Assembly: GCA_029880545.1 (NCBI GenBank)
Contig: JAOUOD010000007.1
Coordinates: 5,001 to 69,000 of the forward strand
DNA from: Gammaproteobacteria bacterium
GTDB taxonomy: Bacteria > Pseudomonadota > Gammaproteobacteria > Acidiferrobacterales > SZUA-150
DNA length: 64,000 bases
Direction of reading: 5' to 3'
The translations under genes were made by a program, and so were the position numbers. Below are positions 8,758 through 22,430 of the stretch, in pieces (within the stretch, counting starts at the first letter, position 1; each line of letters opens with the position of its first letter). The notes under the pieces are model-generated. The model was given only the letters and a program-made list of their open reading frames with translations. It made no database searches and was not told where the DNA came from.

Positions 8758-8787
8758 TTGCTTCTGTTTGCCATAGTTTCTTACAAT
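8758..8787 (+). promoter_or_regulatory. Possible sigma70 promoter for tRNA-Thr
   Basis: TTGCTT and TACAAT are 18 nt apart and end about 20 nt before the tRNA. The GC-rich sequence right after the -10 (ACGCGCCC) resembles the discriminator of stable-RNA promoters that respond to the stringent response. The -35 match is weak. Confidence 0.4.
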
Positions 8788-8806
8788 ACGCGCCCACATC
8801 ATCTGT

Positions 8807-8882
<76 letters not shown>

Positions 8883-8934
8883 TTTTATTTTTTTATACTT
8901 ACGTCCCGTCCAGAAAAAGCAGAAGAGAAGACTT

Positions 8935-11214
8935 ATGGAAAAATTTCCGGCCGATGCCATAGAAATGATTCGCAGCCATTACGAATCGCTCGGAGAGCGA
9001 CTGGATTCCATTCGCAAGCGCCTCGATCGCCCCATGACTCTGGCGGAGAAAATCCTGTTTTCTCACTGGCTGGACAGCGGCGCCGGATTGCCGGAGCGAG
9101 GCAAGACTACGGTGGGCCTGAGGCCTGATCGCGTGGCCATGCAGGATGCCACGGCACAAATGGCCATTCTCCAGTTTATGACCGCCGGCCGTAAAGAAGT
9201 GGCGATTCCGTCTACCGTACATTGCGATCACCTGATTCGCGCCAAGGTGGGTGCCAAGAGCGATCTGGCGGTCGCATCGGATACCAATCACGAGGTCTAT
9301 GCATTTCTTCAGTCTGCCGCGGCGAAATACGGCATGGGTTTCTGGGAGCCGGGTTCAGGCATCATCCACCAGGTGGTGCTGGAAAATTACGCATTCCCGG
9401 GCGGCCTGATGATTGGTACCGACTCTCATACGCCGAACGCCGGCGGTCTTGGTATGGCCGCCATTGGTGTTGGTGGTGCCGATGCCGTTGATGCCATGGT
9501 GGGACTGCCGTGGGAGCTGATGTGGCCAAAACTGATTGGCGTCAAGTTGACCGGCACGATGTCAGGCTGGACCAGTGGCAAGGACGTGATCCTGAAGCTG
9601 GCCGGGCTGCTGACAGTAAAAGGCGGCACTAACAAGATCGTTGAATATTTTGGTCCTGGCACTGAGTCCTTGTCATGCACAGCCAAGGCGACAATAACCA
9701 ACATGGGAGCGGAACTGGGTGCGACCACATCCGTCTTCCCGTTTGACTCAAGAATGGCCGACTACTTGCGCGCCACCGAGCGTGAAGAAGTGGCGCGCCT
9801 TGCCGAAGGTGCTGCCCGCCACCTGATCGCAGATCCGGAAGTGATAGAGAATCCGTCTGACTACTACGACGAAATTGTTGAAATCGATTTGTCCGGGCTG
9901 GAGCCACATATTGTCGGTCCGCACACGCCTGACCTGGCGCGACCGGTATCGCAGATGAAAGCCGATGCCAAAAAGAATGACTATCCGCTGAATGTTACCG
10001 CCGCCCTGATAGGCAGCTGCACCAATTCATCGTACGAAGACATTGGCCGGGCCGCGCACCTGGCACGCCAGGTCAAGGCGGCGGGTGGCAAGGCGAAGAT
10101 TCCGTTTATGGTCACGCCAGGCTCAGAACAGGTGCGTGCGACGATTGAGCGTGATGGCTTGTTGGCAGACCTGGAAGCGGTTGGCGCCACCGTGCTGGCC
10201 AATGCTTGTGGGCCCTGTATTGGTCAGTGGGATCGCGTGGATTCCGTCAAGGACGAGCCCAATTCTATTTTGACCTCCTATAATCGCAATTTCCCGCGCC
10301 GCAACGATGGCAGCCCGACGACCAGTGCTTTTATCGGCAGCCCCGAAGTGGTGACTGCTTATGCATTTACCGGGTCATTTGACACCAACCCGCTGGTGGA
10401 TGGCATCACACTCGAAAATGGCGAGAAATTAAAGCTGGAGCCTCCGGTCGCTGATGAGCTTCCGGCCAAGGGCTTTGATCGTGGCGCCAGCGGCTACCAG
10501 CCACCTAGCGAAGACGGTGCCAGCGTCAAGATTGATGTGGCTTTGGATAGTGAGCGCTTGAGTCTGCTCGAGCCTTTCGAGCCGGTCGACAAGGTCGCTG
10601 GTTACCAGGATTTGCCCGTATTGCTAAAGGCAGCAGGCAAATGCACAACTGATCATATTTCCCCGGCCGGCCCGTGGCTGAGGTTCCGCGGCCACCTGGA
10701 TCGCATCAGTGACAATATGTATTCCGGCGCCAACAATGCATTCGGCACCGAAACCGGTACCGGTTTTAACGTGATATCGGCACAGGAAAATCAGCCACTG
10801 AACGCCATCGCCCGCGCCTACAAGGCTCAAGGTCAAGGTTGGGTGGTGATCGGTGATGAAAATATTGGTGAAGGCTCGTCTCGCGAACATGCTGCCATGA
10901 GTCCGCGTCACCTGGGCTGCCGGGTTGTGTTGAGCCGAAGCTTTGCCCGTATCCATCAGACTAACCTGAAAAAGCAGGGCGTTTTGCCGCTCACGTTCAG
11001 CAATCCCGCCGATTATGACAAGATTCGACGGGATGATCGCTTGTCATTCCAGGATCTGGACAAAATCGCGCCCGGCTCAACGGTGTCGGTAAATATTCGT
11101 CATGCTGATGGCGCTATTGAAACCATTGAGGCCGGTCATACCATGACTCGCGAGCAGATCGACTGGTTTGTTGCCGGGTCGGCACTCAACCTGATTCGAC
11201 AACAGCAGGCGTAG
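8935..11214 (+). CDS. acn: Aconitate hydratase, mitochondrial type
   Basis: 759 aa, the size of mitochondrial-type aconitase rather than E. coli AcnA (about 890) or AcnB (about 865). The three [4Fe-4S] ligands are in GSCTNSS and ANACGPCIGQW. ENIGEGSSREHAAMSPRHLG is the swivel-domain active-site loop. The enzyme interconverts citrate and isocitrate in the TCA cycle. It is preceded by tRNA-Thr and followed by a bidirectional terminator. No other TCA genes are close, and its location inside a conserved tRNA/tuf cluster suggests a relatively recent move. Confidence 0.93.
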   Translation: MEKFPADAIEMIRSHYESLGERLDSIRKRLDRPMTLAEKILFSHWLDSGAGLPERGKTTVGLRPDRVAMQDATAQMAILQFMTAGRKEVAIPSTVHCDHLIRAKVGAKSDLAVASDTNHEVYAFLQSAAAKYGMGFWEPGSGIIHQVVLENYAFPGGLMIGTDSHTPNAGGLGMAAIGVGGADAVDAMVGLPWELMWPKLIGVKLTGTMSGWTSGKDVILKLAGLLTVKGGTNKIVEYFGPGTESLSCTAKATITNMGAELGATTSVFPFDSRMADYLRATEREEVARLAEGAARHLIADPEVIENPSDYYDEIVEIDLSGLEPHIVGPHTPDLARPVSQMKADAKKNDYPLNVTAALIGSCTNSSYEDIGRAAHLARQVKAAGGKAKIPFMVTPGSEQVRATIERDGLLADLEAVGATVLANACGPCIGQWDRVDSVKDEPNSILTSYNRNFPRRNDGSPTTSAFIGSPEVVTAYAFTGSFDTNPLVDGITLENGEKLKLEPPVADELPAKGFDRGASGYQPPSEDGASVKIDVALDSERLSLLEPFEPVDKVAGYQDLPVLLKAAGKCTTDHISPAGPWLRFRGHLDRISDNMYSGANNAFGTETGTGFNVISAQENQPLNAIARAYKAQGQGWVVIGDENIGEGSSREHAAMSPRHLGCRVVLSRSFARIHQTNLKKQGVLPLTFSNPADYDKIRRDDRLSFQDLDKIAPGSTVSVNIRHADGAIETIEAGHTMTREQIDWFVAGSALNLIRQQQA

Positions 11215-11231
11215 GGTGTGACTGAATGAGC

Positions 11232-11261
11232 AAAAAGCCCGACTGCCAAGTCGGGCTTTTT
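11232..11261. terminator. Bidirectional intrinsic terminator
   Basis: AAAAAGCCCGACT, a GCCA loop, and AGTCGGGCTTTTT form a perfect 13-bp hairpin with A and T tails on opposite sides. It serves the aconitase gene on one strand and the SQR gene on the other. Confidence 0.92.
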
Positions 11262-11273
11262 GTATGACGGGCG

Positions 11274-12930
<1,657 letters not shown>

Positions 12931-13015
12931 GGAGGGGTTCCCGAGTGGTCAAAGGGATCAGACTGTAAATCTGACGGCTCCGCCTTCGGAGGTTCAAATC
13001 CTCCCCCCTCCACCA
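12931..13015 (+). tRNA. tRNA-Tyr (anticodon GTA)
   Basis: 85-nt class II tRNA with a long variable arm. The acceptor stem GGAGGGG/CCCCTCC is perfect, the anticodon loop CTGTAAA carries GTA (12965-12967), the T arm is GGAGG-TTCAAAT-CCTCC, and CCA is encoded. First of three tRNAs before tuf. Confidence 0.97.
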
Positions 13016-13093
13016 CTAAATTGTACGCAAAATCTCAGGAAATTGAGGTTGCGCGACCGGGATAACCGGCGAGGGTGAAAAACCCCGAGTTTT

Positions 13094-13167
13094 GCGGGTG
13101 TAGTTCAATGGTAGAACTTCAGCCTTCCAAGCTGACTACGTGGGTTCGATTCCCATCACCCGCTCCA
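13094..13167 (+). tRNA. tRNA-Gly (anticodon TCC)
   Basis: 74 nt. Acceptor stem GCGGGTG/CACCCGC, anticodon loop CTTCCAA with TCC (13126-13128), T loop TTCGATT, and encoded CCA. It decodes GGA/GGG glycine codons and corresponds to E. coli glyT. Confidence 0.97.
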
Positions 13168-13235
13168 GAATGGAAGTGGCGAGCAGCGAGGGTGAACTGA
13201 CCTGCCGCCGGTAGCGGCTGCTAAAAATGGTTTTC

Positions 13236-13310
<75 letters not shown>

Positions 13311-13468
13311 GATTTCCAGGGCGCAGCGTCGCCCAGGGATTTCGGGATCAGCATTTAGTTTGTAGATGTACTTAATATATATAGTAAACCGGGTCGGCAT
13401 GGTCGGTATAAATCGACCGGATCCATTCACTAGGGCAACCAAAACGGAAAACGAAAGAGGCTCCCAAG

Positions 13469-14659
<1,191 letters not shown>

Positions 14660-14668
14660 TTGGTGTCA

Positions 14669-14688
14669 GCCGCCGGTTTGCCGGCGGC
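14669..14688 (+). other. Hairpin between tuf and tRNA-Trp
   Basis: GCCGCCGG, loop TTTG, CCGGCGGC: a perfect 8-bp stem without a T tail, so not a terminator. It is well placed to guide RNA processing or protect the tuf 3' end. Confidence 0.5.
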
Positions 14689-14707
14689 GCGGCCTAACGA
14701 GGTTGAT

Positions 14708-14783
14708 AGGCCAGTAGCTCAATTGGCAGAGCGGCGGTCTCCAAAACCGCAGGTTGGGGGTTCGATTCCCTCCTGGCCTGCCA
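14708..14783 (+). tRNA. tRNA-Trp (anticodon CCA)
   Basis: 76 nt. Acceptor stem AGGCCAG/CTGGCCT, anticodon loop CTCCAAA with CCA (14741-14743), T loop TTCGATT, and encoded CCA end. It lies between tuf and secE, its usual place in many Proteobacteria. Confidence 0.97.
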
Positions 14784-14811
14784 CGAATGTGGCGAGAGAG
14801 AACAGCGAGCA

Positions 14812-15147
14812 ATGATGGATAAATTAAAGCTCATGGTGGCTGCACTGATTCTTGGTGCAGGTATTGGAGCGTTTTACTATTTTAGTGCTGAATCCGATCT
14901 GGTGCGGGTATCCAGTCTGCTGGTTGCCGGTGTCATCGCATTTCTGGTAGCGGTACAGTCAACGCAAGGACGTGCAGCAGTTGAGTTTGCTCGCAGCTCT
15001 CGCACCGAGTTGCGCAAGGTGGTATGGCCAACGGGCAAGGAAACCACCCAGGTAACGCTGGTAGTGATTGCCCTTGTAATTTTGATCGCGCTTTTCCTGT
15101 GGATCGTCGATTGGGCGCTGGGAAAGCTGGTCCTGATGCTGACCTGA
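14812..15147 (+). CDS. secE: Preprotein translocase subunit SecE
   Basis: 111 aa with three hydrophobic segments (about 5-25, 32-50 and 83-108), like E. coli SecE. The conserved cytoplasmic amphipathic helix reads [15 protein letters not shown] (about 64-78), followed by the essential third membrane span. It clamps the SecY channel. Two ATGs in tandem open the gene; the first is used here but the second is equally possible. It is followed by nusG after 16 nt. Confidence 0.95.
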   Translation: MMDKLKLMVAALILGAGIGAFYYFSAESDLVRVSSLLVAGVIAFLVAVQSTQGRAAVEFARSSRTELRKVVWPTGKETTQVTLVVIALVILIALFLWIVDWALGKLVLMLT

Positions 15148-15163
15148 GCGAGGTATAGGGTTT

Positions 15164-15697
15164 ATGGCTAAACATTGGTATGTCGTGCACGCCTATTCCG
15201 GTTTTGAAAAACAGGTTGCCCGTTCGCTGAAAGAACATATCCATAATGCCGGTATGAGTGAGTATTTCGATGATGTGCTCGTGCCGACCGAAGAAGTGGT
15301 TGAGATGAAAGGTGGCCAGAAGCGCACCACTCAACGCAAGTTTTTCCCCGGCTACGTGCTGGTGAAAATGGAAATGAATGATGATACCTGGCATCTGGTG
15401 AAGAATACGCCGAAAGTGACCGGGTTTATTGGTGGTGTTGGTAACAAGCCGACACCAATCACCGAGAAGGAAGCCCAGGCAATTCTGCAACAGGTGCAGG
15501 AAGGCGTTGAAAAGCCGAAGCCGAAGTTTTCCTTTACCTCTGGCGAGGAAGTCCGCGTTATTGACGGTCCGTTTGCTGATTTCAATGGCACGGTCGAAGA
15601 CGTGAACTACGACAAGAGCAAGCTGCGCGTAGCAGTTTCCATTTTTGGTCGTATGACGCCAGTAGAGCTGGATTTCAGTCAGGTCGAAAAGTCCTGA
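15164..15697 (+). CDS. nusG: Transcription termination/antitermination factor NusG
   Basis: 177 aa. The NGN domain opens with [16 protein letters not shown] and has the FFPGYVLV segment; the C-terminal KOW domain contains [20 protein letters not shown]. NusG binds RNA polymerase to reduce pausing, couples to ribosomes through S10, and stimulates Rho. It is in the usual secE-nusG pair ahead of rplK. Confidence 0.97.
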   Translation: MAKHWYVVHAYSGFEKQVARSLKEHIHNAGMSEYFDDVLVPTEEVVEMKGGQKRTTQRKFFPGYVLVKMEMNDDTWHLVKNTPKVTGFIGGVGNKPTPITEKEAQAILQQVQEGVEKPKPKFSFTSGEEVRVIDGPFADFNGTVEDVNYDKSKLRVAVSIFGRMTPVELDFSQVEKS

Positions 15698-15773
15698 TTG
15701 TTTGTTCAAACCTAAATTAACGGGGAGATCGGTGTTTGAATCATCGATCGCTTGAACCCGACGGAGTGCAATC

Positions 15774-16205
15774 ATGGCAAAGAAAATCGATGCCTATATC
15801 AAGTTGCAGGTAGCTGCACAGGAAGCCAATCCCAGTCCACCGGTAGGTCCGGCCCTGGGTCAACGTGGCGTAAACATCATGGAATTCTGCAAGGCATTTA
15901 ATGCCAAGACGCAGAAAATGGAAAAGGGCATGCCCATCCCCGTGGTGATCACCGTATACAGTGACAAGAGCTTTACTTTTGTTACCAAGACCCCGCCCGC
16001 TTCAGTATTGCTGAAGAAAGCAGCAGGCATCCAGAAGGGTTCTGGCGTTCCACATACCAATAAGGTAGGCAAGGTCACCCGCGCCCAGTTGGAAGAAATC
16101 GCCCAGACCAAGATGGCTGACCTGAATGCGTATGACGTGGACGCCGCCGTGAAAATTATTGCCGGCAGTGCACGCAGCATGGGTATTGAAACGGAGGGTG
16201 TGTAA
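15774..16205 (+). CDS. rplK: Ribosomal protein L11
   Basis: 143 aa, full length. The N-terminal [20 protein letters not shown] is the thiostrepton-binding proline-rich domain, and the C-terminal domain binds 23S rRNA in the GTPase centre. L11 is needed for the RelA stringent response. Its TAA stop directly abuts the ATG of rplA, so the two are coupled; in E. coli L1 represses this pair. Confidence 0.97.
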   Translation: MAKKIDAYIKLQVAAQEANPSPPVGPALGQRGVNIMEFCKAFNAKTQKMEKGMPIPVVITVYSDKSFTFVTKTPPASVLLKKAAGIQKGSGVPHTNKVGKVTRAQLEEIAQTKMADLNAYDVDAAVKIIAGSARSMGIETEGV

Positions 16206-16904
16206 ATGGCCAAGAAGAGCAAGCGTATCAAGGCGCTGGCCGAGAAGGTTGAGCGCAACAGGTTTTACAGTCTTGATGAAGCGCTGACCCTGGTCAGGGA
16301 AACCGCATCAGCCAAGTTTGATGAATCCGTAGACGTCGCGGTTAACCTGGGCGTGGATGCACGTAAATCCGACCAGAACGTACGTGGCGCCACTGTTATG
16401 CCGCGCGGTACCGGCAAAACCGTTCGCGTTGCCGTATTTGCCCAGGGCGAACAGGCCGAAGCTGCCAAGGCAGCTGGTGCCGACATTGTCGGATTTGAAG
16501 ACCTGGCTGAAGACATCAAGAAAGGCACGATGAATTTTGACATCTGTATCGCCACTCCTGATGCCATGCGTGTTGTTGGTCAGCTGGGCCAGATCCTGGG
16601 TCCCCGCGGCCTGATGCCAAACCCGAAGGTGGGAACGGTGACGCCGGACGCTGCCAAGGCGGTAAAGGATGCCAAGGCCGGACAGGTTCAGTTCCGCATC
16701 GACAAGGCCGGTATTATTCATTGCTCGATCGGCAAGGCTTCATTTGACGCCGAGGCACTGAAAGAAAACCTGAATGCACTGATTGCCGCATTGCAGAAGG
16801 CCAAGCCGGCTGCAGCCAAGGGTCAGTACTTCAAGAAATTTACCCTGTCCACGACCATGGGCCCGGGTATTGCTGTCGATCGCGCCAGTATCGACACGAT
16901 TTAA
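16206..16904 (+). CDS. rplA: Ribosomal protein L1
   Basis: 232 aa, normal length. The signatures [14 protein letters not shown] and the N-terminal [13 protein letters not shown] are present. L1 forms the mobile stalk near the E site and is the translational repressor of the L11-L1 mRNA. It starts on the base after the rplK stop. Confidence 0.97.
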   Translation: MAKKSKRIKALAEKVERNRFYSLDEALTLVRETASAKFDESVDVAVNLGVDARKSDQNVRGATVMPRGTGKTVRVAVFAQGEQAEAAKAAGADIVGFEDLAEDIKKGTMNFDICIATPDAMRVVGQLGQILGPRGLMPNPKVGTVTPDAAKAVKDAKAGQVQFRIDKAGIIHCSIGKASFDAEALKENLNALIAALQKAKPAAAKGQYFKKFTLSTTMGPGIAVDRASIDTI

Positions 16905-16964
16905 AAGTATTTGAAGTCGACGCAGTCTGACTGCCGACGCTTCAAGGGCCGCGCCACAGCAGTA

Positions 16965-17113
16965 CCGTGGTGCGGGTGTCTAAGACCGTAGGTGTGCGTG
17001 AGCACTTAATGTCATCGGTTGTATTGATGATGAAACCTACGCAGACGGTGTTTCGAATACAGGAAGGGTATAGCCCTGTAAACCTGAATACGATCACCGG
17101 CTAACGCTGTAAC
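16965..17113 (+). promoter_or_regulatory. L10 leader RNA
   Basis: The gap before rplJ holds the conserved L10-(L12)4 binding structure: ACCG-TAGGT (16985-16993) pairs with ACCTAC and CGGT (17035-17049), with GCAGA left as an asymmetric bulge like the known kink element. The branch between them contains GAGCACTTAAT. Binding of L10-L12 to this leader represses rplJL translation. The outer ends are approximate. Confidence 0.8.
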
Positions 17114-17126
17114 GGAGGTGACTCGA

Positions 17127-17651
17127 ATGAGTCTGAACCTGGAGCAGAAAAAGGCCGTTGTGGCTGAGGTATCCGAAGTAGTCAAGGGTGCTGAAGCAGC
17201 TATCGTGGCTGAATATCGCGGCTTGACCGTCGGGCAGATGACTGAACTTCGTCGCAAAGCGCACGAAGCCAACGTCTTTTTGCGCGTGGTCAAGAATACG
17301 CTCGCCCGTCGCGCAGTAGAAGGAACCGATTTTGAATGCCTGAAAGATGAGCTGACTGGTCCGCTCGCTTTTGCGTGTTCAGACGATCCTGCTGCTGTTG
17401 CCAAGGTGCTGGCTGAGTTTGCCAAGACCAACGACAAGCTGGTCATCAAGTCTGGCGCCATGTCAGGCAAATTGATGAGTGCAGCTGAGCTGGATGCATT
17501 GGCGAAACTGCCGGGCCGCGAACAGTTGCTGGCTATGCTGCTTGGAACCATGCAGGCGCCGGTACAGAAATTTGTCCAGACCCTCAACGAGGTTCCTGGC
17601 AAGTTTGTCCGTACCGTGGCTGCTGTGCGTGATGCCAAGGAAGCCGCCTGA
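17127..17651 (+). CDS. rplJ: Ribosomal protein L10
   Basis: 174 aa from the ATG that follows GGAGG (17114-17118) by 8 nt; an in-frame GTG 9 nt upstream overlaps that ribosome site and is rejected. MSLNLEQKKAVVAEVSEV and EYRGLTVGQMTELR are typical. L10 anchors the L7/L12 dimers on the stalk base and with them represses its own mRNA through the leader just upstream. Confidence 0.96.
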   Translation: MSLNLEQKKAVVAEVSEVVKGAEAAIVAEYRGLTVGQMTELRRKAHEANVFLRVVKNTLARRAVEGTDFECLKDELTGPLAFACSDDPAAVAKVLAEFAKTNDKLVIKSGAMSGKLMSAAELDALAKLPGREQLLAMLLGTMQAPVQKFVQTLNEVPGKFVRTVAAVRDAKEAA

Positions 17652-17719
17652 GGCGAATACCAGCGCTACAACACTTTTTCGATTAAGAGCCGTAAGTTAA
17701 TTTATTCAGGAGAATAGAA

Positions 17720-18103
17720 ATGGCTGTATCTAAAGAAGATATTCTGGAATCAATTTCCAACATGACCGTTCTTGAGCTGTCTCAGCTGATCAAGGACATG
17801 GAAGAAAAGTTCGGCGTATCTGCCGCTGCCGCTACTGTTGCCGTTGCTGCTCCTGCGGGTGGTGATGCCGGTGCTGCCGCTGCCGAAGAGAAGGACGAGT
17901 TCGACGTAGTCCTGACCGAAGCCGGCGCCAACAAGGTTTCCGTTATCAAGGCCGTACGTGCCGTCACCAGCCTGGGACTGAAAGAAGCCAAGGACCTGGT
18001 TGAATCCGCACCGGCGACTGTCAAGGAAGCAGCTGCCAAGGCTGAAGCCGAAGACATGAAGAAGCAGCTGGAAGCAGCTGGCGCCAAGGTCGAGCTCAAG
18101 TAA
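17720..18103 (+). CDS. rplL: Ribosomal protein L7/L12
   Basis: 127 aa. The N-terminal dimerisation domain (to about residue 35), an Ala/Gly/Pro-rich hinge and the C-terminal domain with [12 protein letters not shown] and [10 protein letters not shown] are all present. It recruits translation GTPases. Strong RBS AGGAG (17709-17713) fits its fourfold excess over other ribosomal proteins. Confidence 0.97.
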   Translation: MAVSKEDILESISNMTVLELSQLIKDMEEKFGVSAAAATVAVAAPAGGDAGAAAAEEKDEFDVVLTEAGANKVSVIKAVRAVTSLGLKEAKDLVESAPATVKEAAAKAEAEDMKKQLEAAGAKVELK

Positions 18104-18181
18104 GACTTTGGATCAGCGAGGCTCGCTGACAAAGCTGTTCCGGTCAAACCATGACCGGGCAGCGATGGAACCGACGGGAAA

Positions 18182-18205
18182 GGCTGGCGCCAAGGGGTGC
18201 CGGCC
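18182..18205 (+). other. Hairpin in the rplL-rpoB gap, possible attenuator or RNase III site
   Basis: GGCTGGCGCC, loop AAGG, GGTGCCGGCC: a ten-pair stem with two G-U pairs, followed by TGTTCCTGTTT, only moderately T-rich. In E. coli the same gap holds an attenuator and an RNase III cleavage site that keep rpoBC below rplJL. The same role is inferred here. Confidence 0.55.
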
Positions 18206-18285
18206 TGTTCCTGTTTGCATATTAGTGATCGGGCATTAACCGGTTGTTAATGAACAGGGTTTACTGATACAGGCCGAGGAATAGA

Positions 18286-21200
18286 ATGGGTTACGCATTC
18301 ACCGAAAAGAAACGTATTCGCAAGAATTTTGGCAAACGTCCGCATGTTCTGGACGTGCCTTATCTTCTGCAAATCCAGAAAGACTCTTTCAGGAAGTTCC
18401 TGCAGGCGGAGACCGAGCCTGAGCAGCGAATTGACCAGGGTCTGCAAGCGGCTTTTAAGTCGGTATTCCCGATCGAAAGTTACAACGGTAACGCAGCCCT
18501 GGAGTTTGTCAGCTATCGCCTGGGCGAACCGGCTTTTGACGTCAAGGAATGTCAGCAGCGCGGCCTGATCTATTCGGCACCCTTGCGTGTCAAGGTTCGA
18601 CTTGTAGTGTTCGACAAGGACGATACCACCGGCAGCAAGACTGTGCGTGACATCAAGGAGCAGGAAGTCTACCTCGGCGAAATCCCGCTCATGACTGACA
18701 ACGGTACGTTTGTCATAAATGGCACCGAGCGTGTCATTGTTTCCCAGCTGCACCGTTCGCCGGGCGTGTTTTTCGAACACGACTACGGCAAGACCCATTC
18801 TTCGGGCAAGCTGCTGTTTTCTGCCCGCGTGATTCCGTATCGCGGCTCCTGGCTGGACCTGGAGTTCGATCCCAAGGATGTGCTGTACGTCCGCATTGAC
18901 CGTCGTCGCAAGCTGCCATCAACCATTTTGCTGCATGCGCTGGGCCTGACCCGCGAGGATATTCTCGGACTGTTTTTTGAAACGGATACGTTCCACCTTG
19001 GCAAAAAAGAGATCAAGGTGGACCTGGTGGCCGAACGCCTGCGTGGCCAGCAGTTTGAATTTGATATTTCAACCGGCAAGGGCGAGGTAGTTGTTGAGGC
19101 CGGTCGCCGTGTTACCGCTCGTCATATCCGTGAACTGGACAAGTCACGACTCAAAACACTGGCGGTACCGCCATCGTTTGTCGTCGGCCGTTCGCTGGCA
19201 CACAACATCATCGATACTGAAACCGGTGAACTGGTTGCCGAAGCCAATACGGTAATCAGCGACGAGCTGCTCGAAAAGCTGCTCACCATGGGTATCGATA
19301 CGATCCAGACGATTTACACCAATGACCTGGACCAGGGACCGTTCGTTTCCGATACGTTGCGCCTCGATCCGACCAACGACGCACTGGAAGCGCAAATTGA
19401 AATTTATCGCATGATGCGCCCGGGCGAGCCGCCGACAAAGGATGCTGCCCAGGGCCTGTTTAACAACCTGTTCTTCTCGGCAGATCGCTACGACCTGTCT
19501 GCTGTCGGCCGTATGAAATTCAACCGTCGCCTTGGTCGCGACAGTGATGAAGGCCCGGGCATCCTGAGCAAGGAAGACATCATTGATGTCATGAAGACCC
19601 TGATCGACCTGCGTAATGGCAAGGGCGAAATTGATGATATCGATCACCTGGGTAATCGCCGCGTTCGTTCCGTCGGCGAACTGGTTGAAAACCAGTTCCG
19701 AATCGGCCTGGTGCGCGTGGAGCGTGCCGTCAAGGAGCGCCTGACGCTGGCTGAAAGTGAAGGCCTGATGCCGCAAGAGATGATTAATGCCAAACCGGTA
19801 TCGGCGGTCATCAAGGAATTCTTCGGTTCTTCGCAGTTGTCGCAGTTCATGGATCAGACCAACCCGCTGTCGGAAGTTACTCACAAGCGCCGTGTTTCTG
19901 CATTGGGTCCTGGTGGCTTGACCCGTGAGCGCGCAGGTTTTGAAGTGCGTGACGTTCACCCGACGCATTATGGCCGTGTATGCCCGATCGAAACACCTGA
20001 AGGTCCGAACATCGGTTTGATCAACTCGCTGTCGTGTTTTGCCCGCACCAATGAATACGGGTTCCTGGAAACACCGTACCGCAAGGTCAATAACGGCAAG
20101 GTAACCGAACAGATTGATTTCCTGTCCGCCATTGAAGAAAGCAAGTTTGTTATTGCCCAGGCCAACGCTACCCTGGACAAGAATGGCAAACTTATAGACG
20201 AACTGGTGTCTTGCCGTAACCGCAATGAATTCCTGTTGTCGACGCCAGACCAGGTTGAATATATCGACGTTGCGCCGTCACAGATCGTATCTGTTGCGGC
20301 CAGCCTGATTCCTTTCCTTGAGCATGACGATGCCAACCGTGCATTGATGGGTTCAAACATGCAACGCCAGGCAGTGCCTACGCTGCGGAGTGAGAAGCCG
20401 TTGGTGGGTACCGGCATGGAGCGAATTGTTGCTGTCGACTCCGGCGTAACCGTGGTCGCCAAGCGCGGTGGCATGGTGGATTCTGTTGATGCCGCGCGCA
20501 TCGTTGTTCGCGTCAATGATGATGAAACCGGTCCGGGCGAAGTTGGTGTGGATATCTACAACCTGACCAAGTATCAGCGTTCCAACCAGAACACCAATAT
20601 CAACCAGCGACCACTGGTGAAGGTGGGTGACATTGTTGCCGTTGGTGATGTGCTGGCTGATGGTCCTTCAACCGATATGGGCGAACTGGCCCTGGGCCAG
20701 AATGTCCTTGTCGCGTTTATGCCCTGGAACGGCTACAACTTCGAAGACTCGATTCTCATCTCCGAGCGCGTGGTCGAACAGGATATGTATACCACTATCC
20801 ACATCGAGGAGTTGAACACGGTTGCCCGTGATACCAAGCTGGGCCCTGAAGAAATCACCCGTGATATTCCCAATGTCGGTGAGGCAGCACTGAGCAAGCT
20901 GGATGAATCCGGCATCGTTTATATTGGTGCCGAGGTCAAGGCCGGCGACATCCTGGTGGGCAAGGTCACCCCGAAGGGTGAAACCCAGCTTACCCCGGAA
21001 GAAAAACTGCTGCGCGCTATCTTTGGAGAAAAGGCATCCGATGTGAAGGATACCTCGCTGCGCCTGTCTTCCGGCATGTCCGGTACCGTTATCGATGTAC
21101 AGGTTTTCACCCGCGACGGCGTGGAAAAAGATGCGCGTGCCAAGGCTAATGAAGAATACGAACTTGAGCGGGTCAAGAAAGACCTGAACGATCAGTATCG

Positions 21201-22365
21201 TATTGTTGAAGACGACGCCTTTGCCCGTCTTGAGAGAATGCTGATTGGCAAGGTCGCCGATGGCGGTCCTGCAGGGCTTAACTCTGACGACAAGCTGACC
21301 AAGGCTTACCTGACAGAATTGCCGCGCCAGCAGTGGTTCGACATTCGCATGCGCAATGAAGATGCAAGCCAGGCACTTGAGCAGATTCGCGAACACCTGA
21401 AGCAGCAGCAAGAGTTGTTTGCCGCGCGCTTCACAGAGAAGAAAGTCAAGCTGACATCAGGTGATGACCTGGCGCCTGGCGTTCTGAAGATGGTGAAAGT
21501 ATACGTAGCAGTCAAACGTCGTCTGCAGCCTGGAGACAAAATGGCGGGACGTCACGGCAACAAGGGTGTCATTTCACGCATTGTTCCTGTTGAAGACATG
21601 CCGTACATGGAAGATGGCACGCCGGTGGACGTCGTGCTGAATCCGCTGGGCGTGCCATCACGTATGAACGTGGGCCAGATACTCGAAACCCATCTCGGTT
21701 GGGCCGCCAAGGGCCTGGGCAAAAAGATTGGCCGAATGCTTGATGAGCAGCGTTCCATTGCCGAGATGCGTGAATTTGTTGCCCAGATATACAACCGGTC
21801 GGGCCGTTCGGAAGACCTGGATTCGCTGACTGACGATGAGTTCCTTGAACTGGCCGCAAACCTGACCAAGGGTGTACCTATGGCTACACCGGTATTTGAC
21901 GGCGCCTCGGAAGAGGAAATCAAGGTAATGCTGGAACTGGCGGACCTGCCGGTTTCGGGGCAGACCACTCTGTATGATGGCCGCAGCGGCCAGGCGTTCG
22001 ATCGCCCGGTTACCGTTGGCTACAAGTACGTACTCAAGCTGAACCACCTTGTCGATGACAAGATGCACGCGCGTTCAACCGGTCCTTACAGCCTGGTTAC
22101 ACAGCAGCCTCTCGGCGGCAAGGCACAATTCGGTGGTCAGCGTTTCGGTGAAATGGAAGTGTGGGCGCTGGAAGCCTATGGCGCGTCCTACACCTTGCAG
22201 GAAATGCTCACGGTCAAGTCAGACGACGTGCATGGTCGTACCAAGATGTTTGAAAACATCGTCAAGGGTAACCATCGCATGGAAGCCGGCATGCCGGAGT
22301 CGTTCAATGTTCTGCTCAAGGAAATCCGGTCATTGGGCCTGGATATTGATCTCGAGCAGAAATAA
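18286..22365 (+). CDS. rpoB: RNA polymerase subunit beta
   Basis: 1359 aa. The rifampicin pocket region [17 protein letters not shown] lies near residues 514-530 and has the rifampicin-sensitive residues. [34 protein letters not shown] and the C-terminal clamp segment [18 protein letters not shown] are conserved. It forms the catalytic core together with beta'. The gene is separated from rpoC by 65 nt with an AGGAAAT ribosome site. Confidence 0.98.
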   Translation: MGYAFTEKKRIRKNFGKRPHVLDVPYLLQIQKDSFRKFLQAETEPEQRIDQGLQAAFKSVFPIESYNGNAALEFVSYRLGEPAFDVKECQQRGLIYSAPLRVKVRLVVFDKDDTTGSKTVRDIKEQEVYLGEIPLMTDNGTFVINGTERVIVSQLHRSPGVFFEHDYGKTHSSGKLLFSARVIPYRGSWLDLEFDPKDVLYVRIDRRRKLPSTILLHALGLTREDILGLFFETDTFHLGKKEIKVDLVAERLRGQQFEFDISTGKGEVVVEAGRRVTARHIRELDKSRLKTLAVPPSFVVGRSLAHNIIDTETGELVAEANTVISDELLEKLLTMGIDTIQTIYTNDLDQGPFVSDTLRLDPTNDALEAQIEIYRMMRPGEPPTKDAAQGLFNNLFFSADRYDLSAVGRMKFNRRLGRDSDEGPGILSKEDIIDVMKTLIDLRNGKGEIDDIDHLGNRRVRSVGELVENQFRIGLVRVERAVKERLTLAESEGLMPQEMINAKPVSAVIKEFFGSSQLSQFMDQTNPLSEVTHKRRVSALGPGGLTRERAGFEVRDVHPTHYGRVCPIETPEGPNIGLINSLSCFARTNEYGFLETPYRKVNNGKVTEQIDFLSAIEESKFVIAQANATLDKNGKLIDELVSCRNRNEFLLSTPDQVEYIDVAPSQIVSVAASLIPFLEHDDANRALMGSNMQRQAVPTLRSEKPLVGTGMERIVAVDSGVTVVAKRGGMVDSVDAARIVVRVNDDETGPGEVGVDIYNLTKYQRSNQNTNINQRPLVKVGDIVAVGDVLADGPSTDMGELALGQNVLVAFMPWNGYNFEDSILISERVVEQDMYTTIHIEELNTVARDTKLGPEEITRDIPNVGEAALSKLDESGIVYIGAEVKAGDILVGKVTPKGETQLTPEEKLLRAIFGEKASDVKDTSLRLSSGMSGTVIDVQVFTRDGVEKDARAKANEEYELERVKKDLNDQYRIVEDDAFARLERMLIGKVADGGPAGLNSDDKLTKAYLTELPRQQWFDIRMRNEDASQALEQIREHLKQQQELFAARFTEKKVKLTSGDDLAPGVLKMVKVYVAVKRRLQPGDKMAGRHGNKGVISRIVPVEDMPYMEDGTPVDVVLNPLGVPSRMNVGQILETHLGWAAKGLGKKIGRMLDEQRSIAEMREFVAQIYNRSGRSEDLDSLTDDEFLELAANLTKGVPMATPVFDGASEEEIKVMLELADLPVSGQTTLYDGRSGQAFDRPVTVGYKYVLKLNHLVDDKMHARSTGPYSLVTQQPLGGKAQFGGQRFGEMEVWALEAYGASYTLQEMLTVKSDDVHGRTKMFENIVKGNHRMEAGMPESFNVLLKEIRSLGLDIDLEQK

Positions 22366-22430
22366 GCAAGGACTCGTTTCGGAACCGAATTTGGATAGTC
22401 GGGCGCAGCCCGAATAACTGAGGAAATAGC

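Noticed and set aside
19144-19968. 274-aa antisense frame in rpoB
   Set aside because: Shadow of the highly conserved beta subunit gene.
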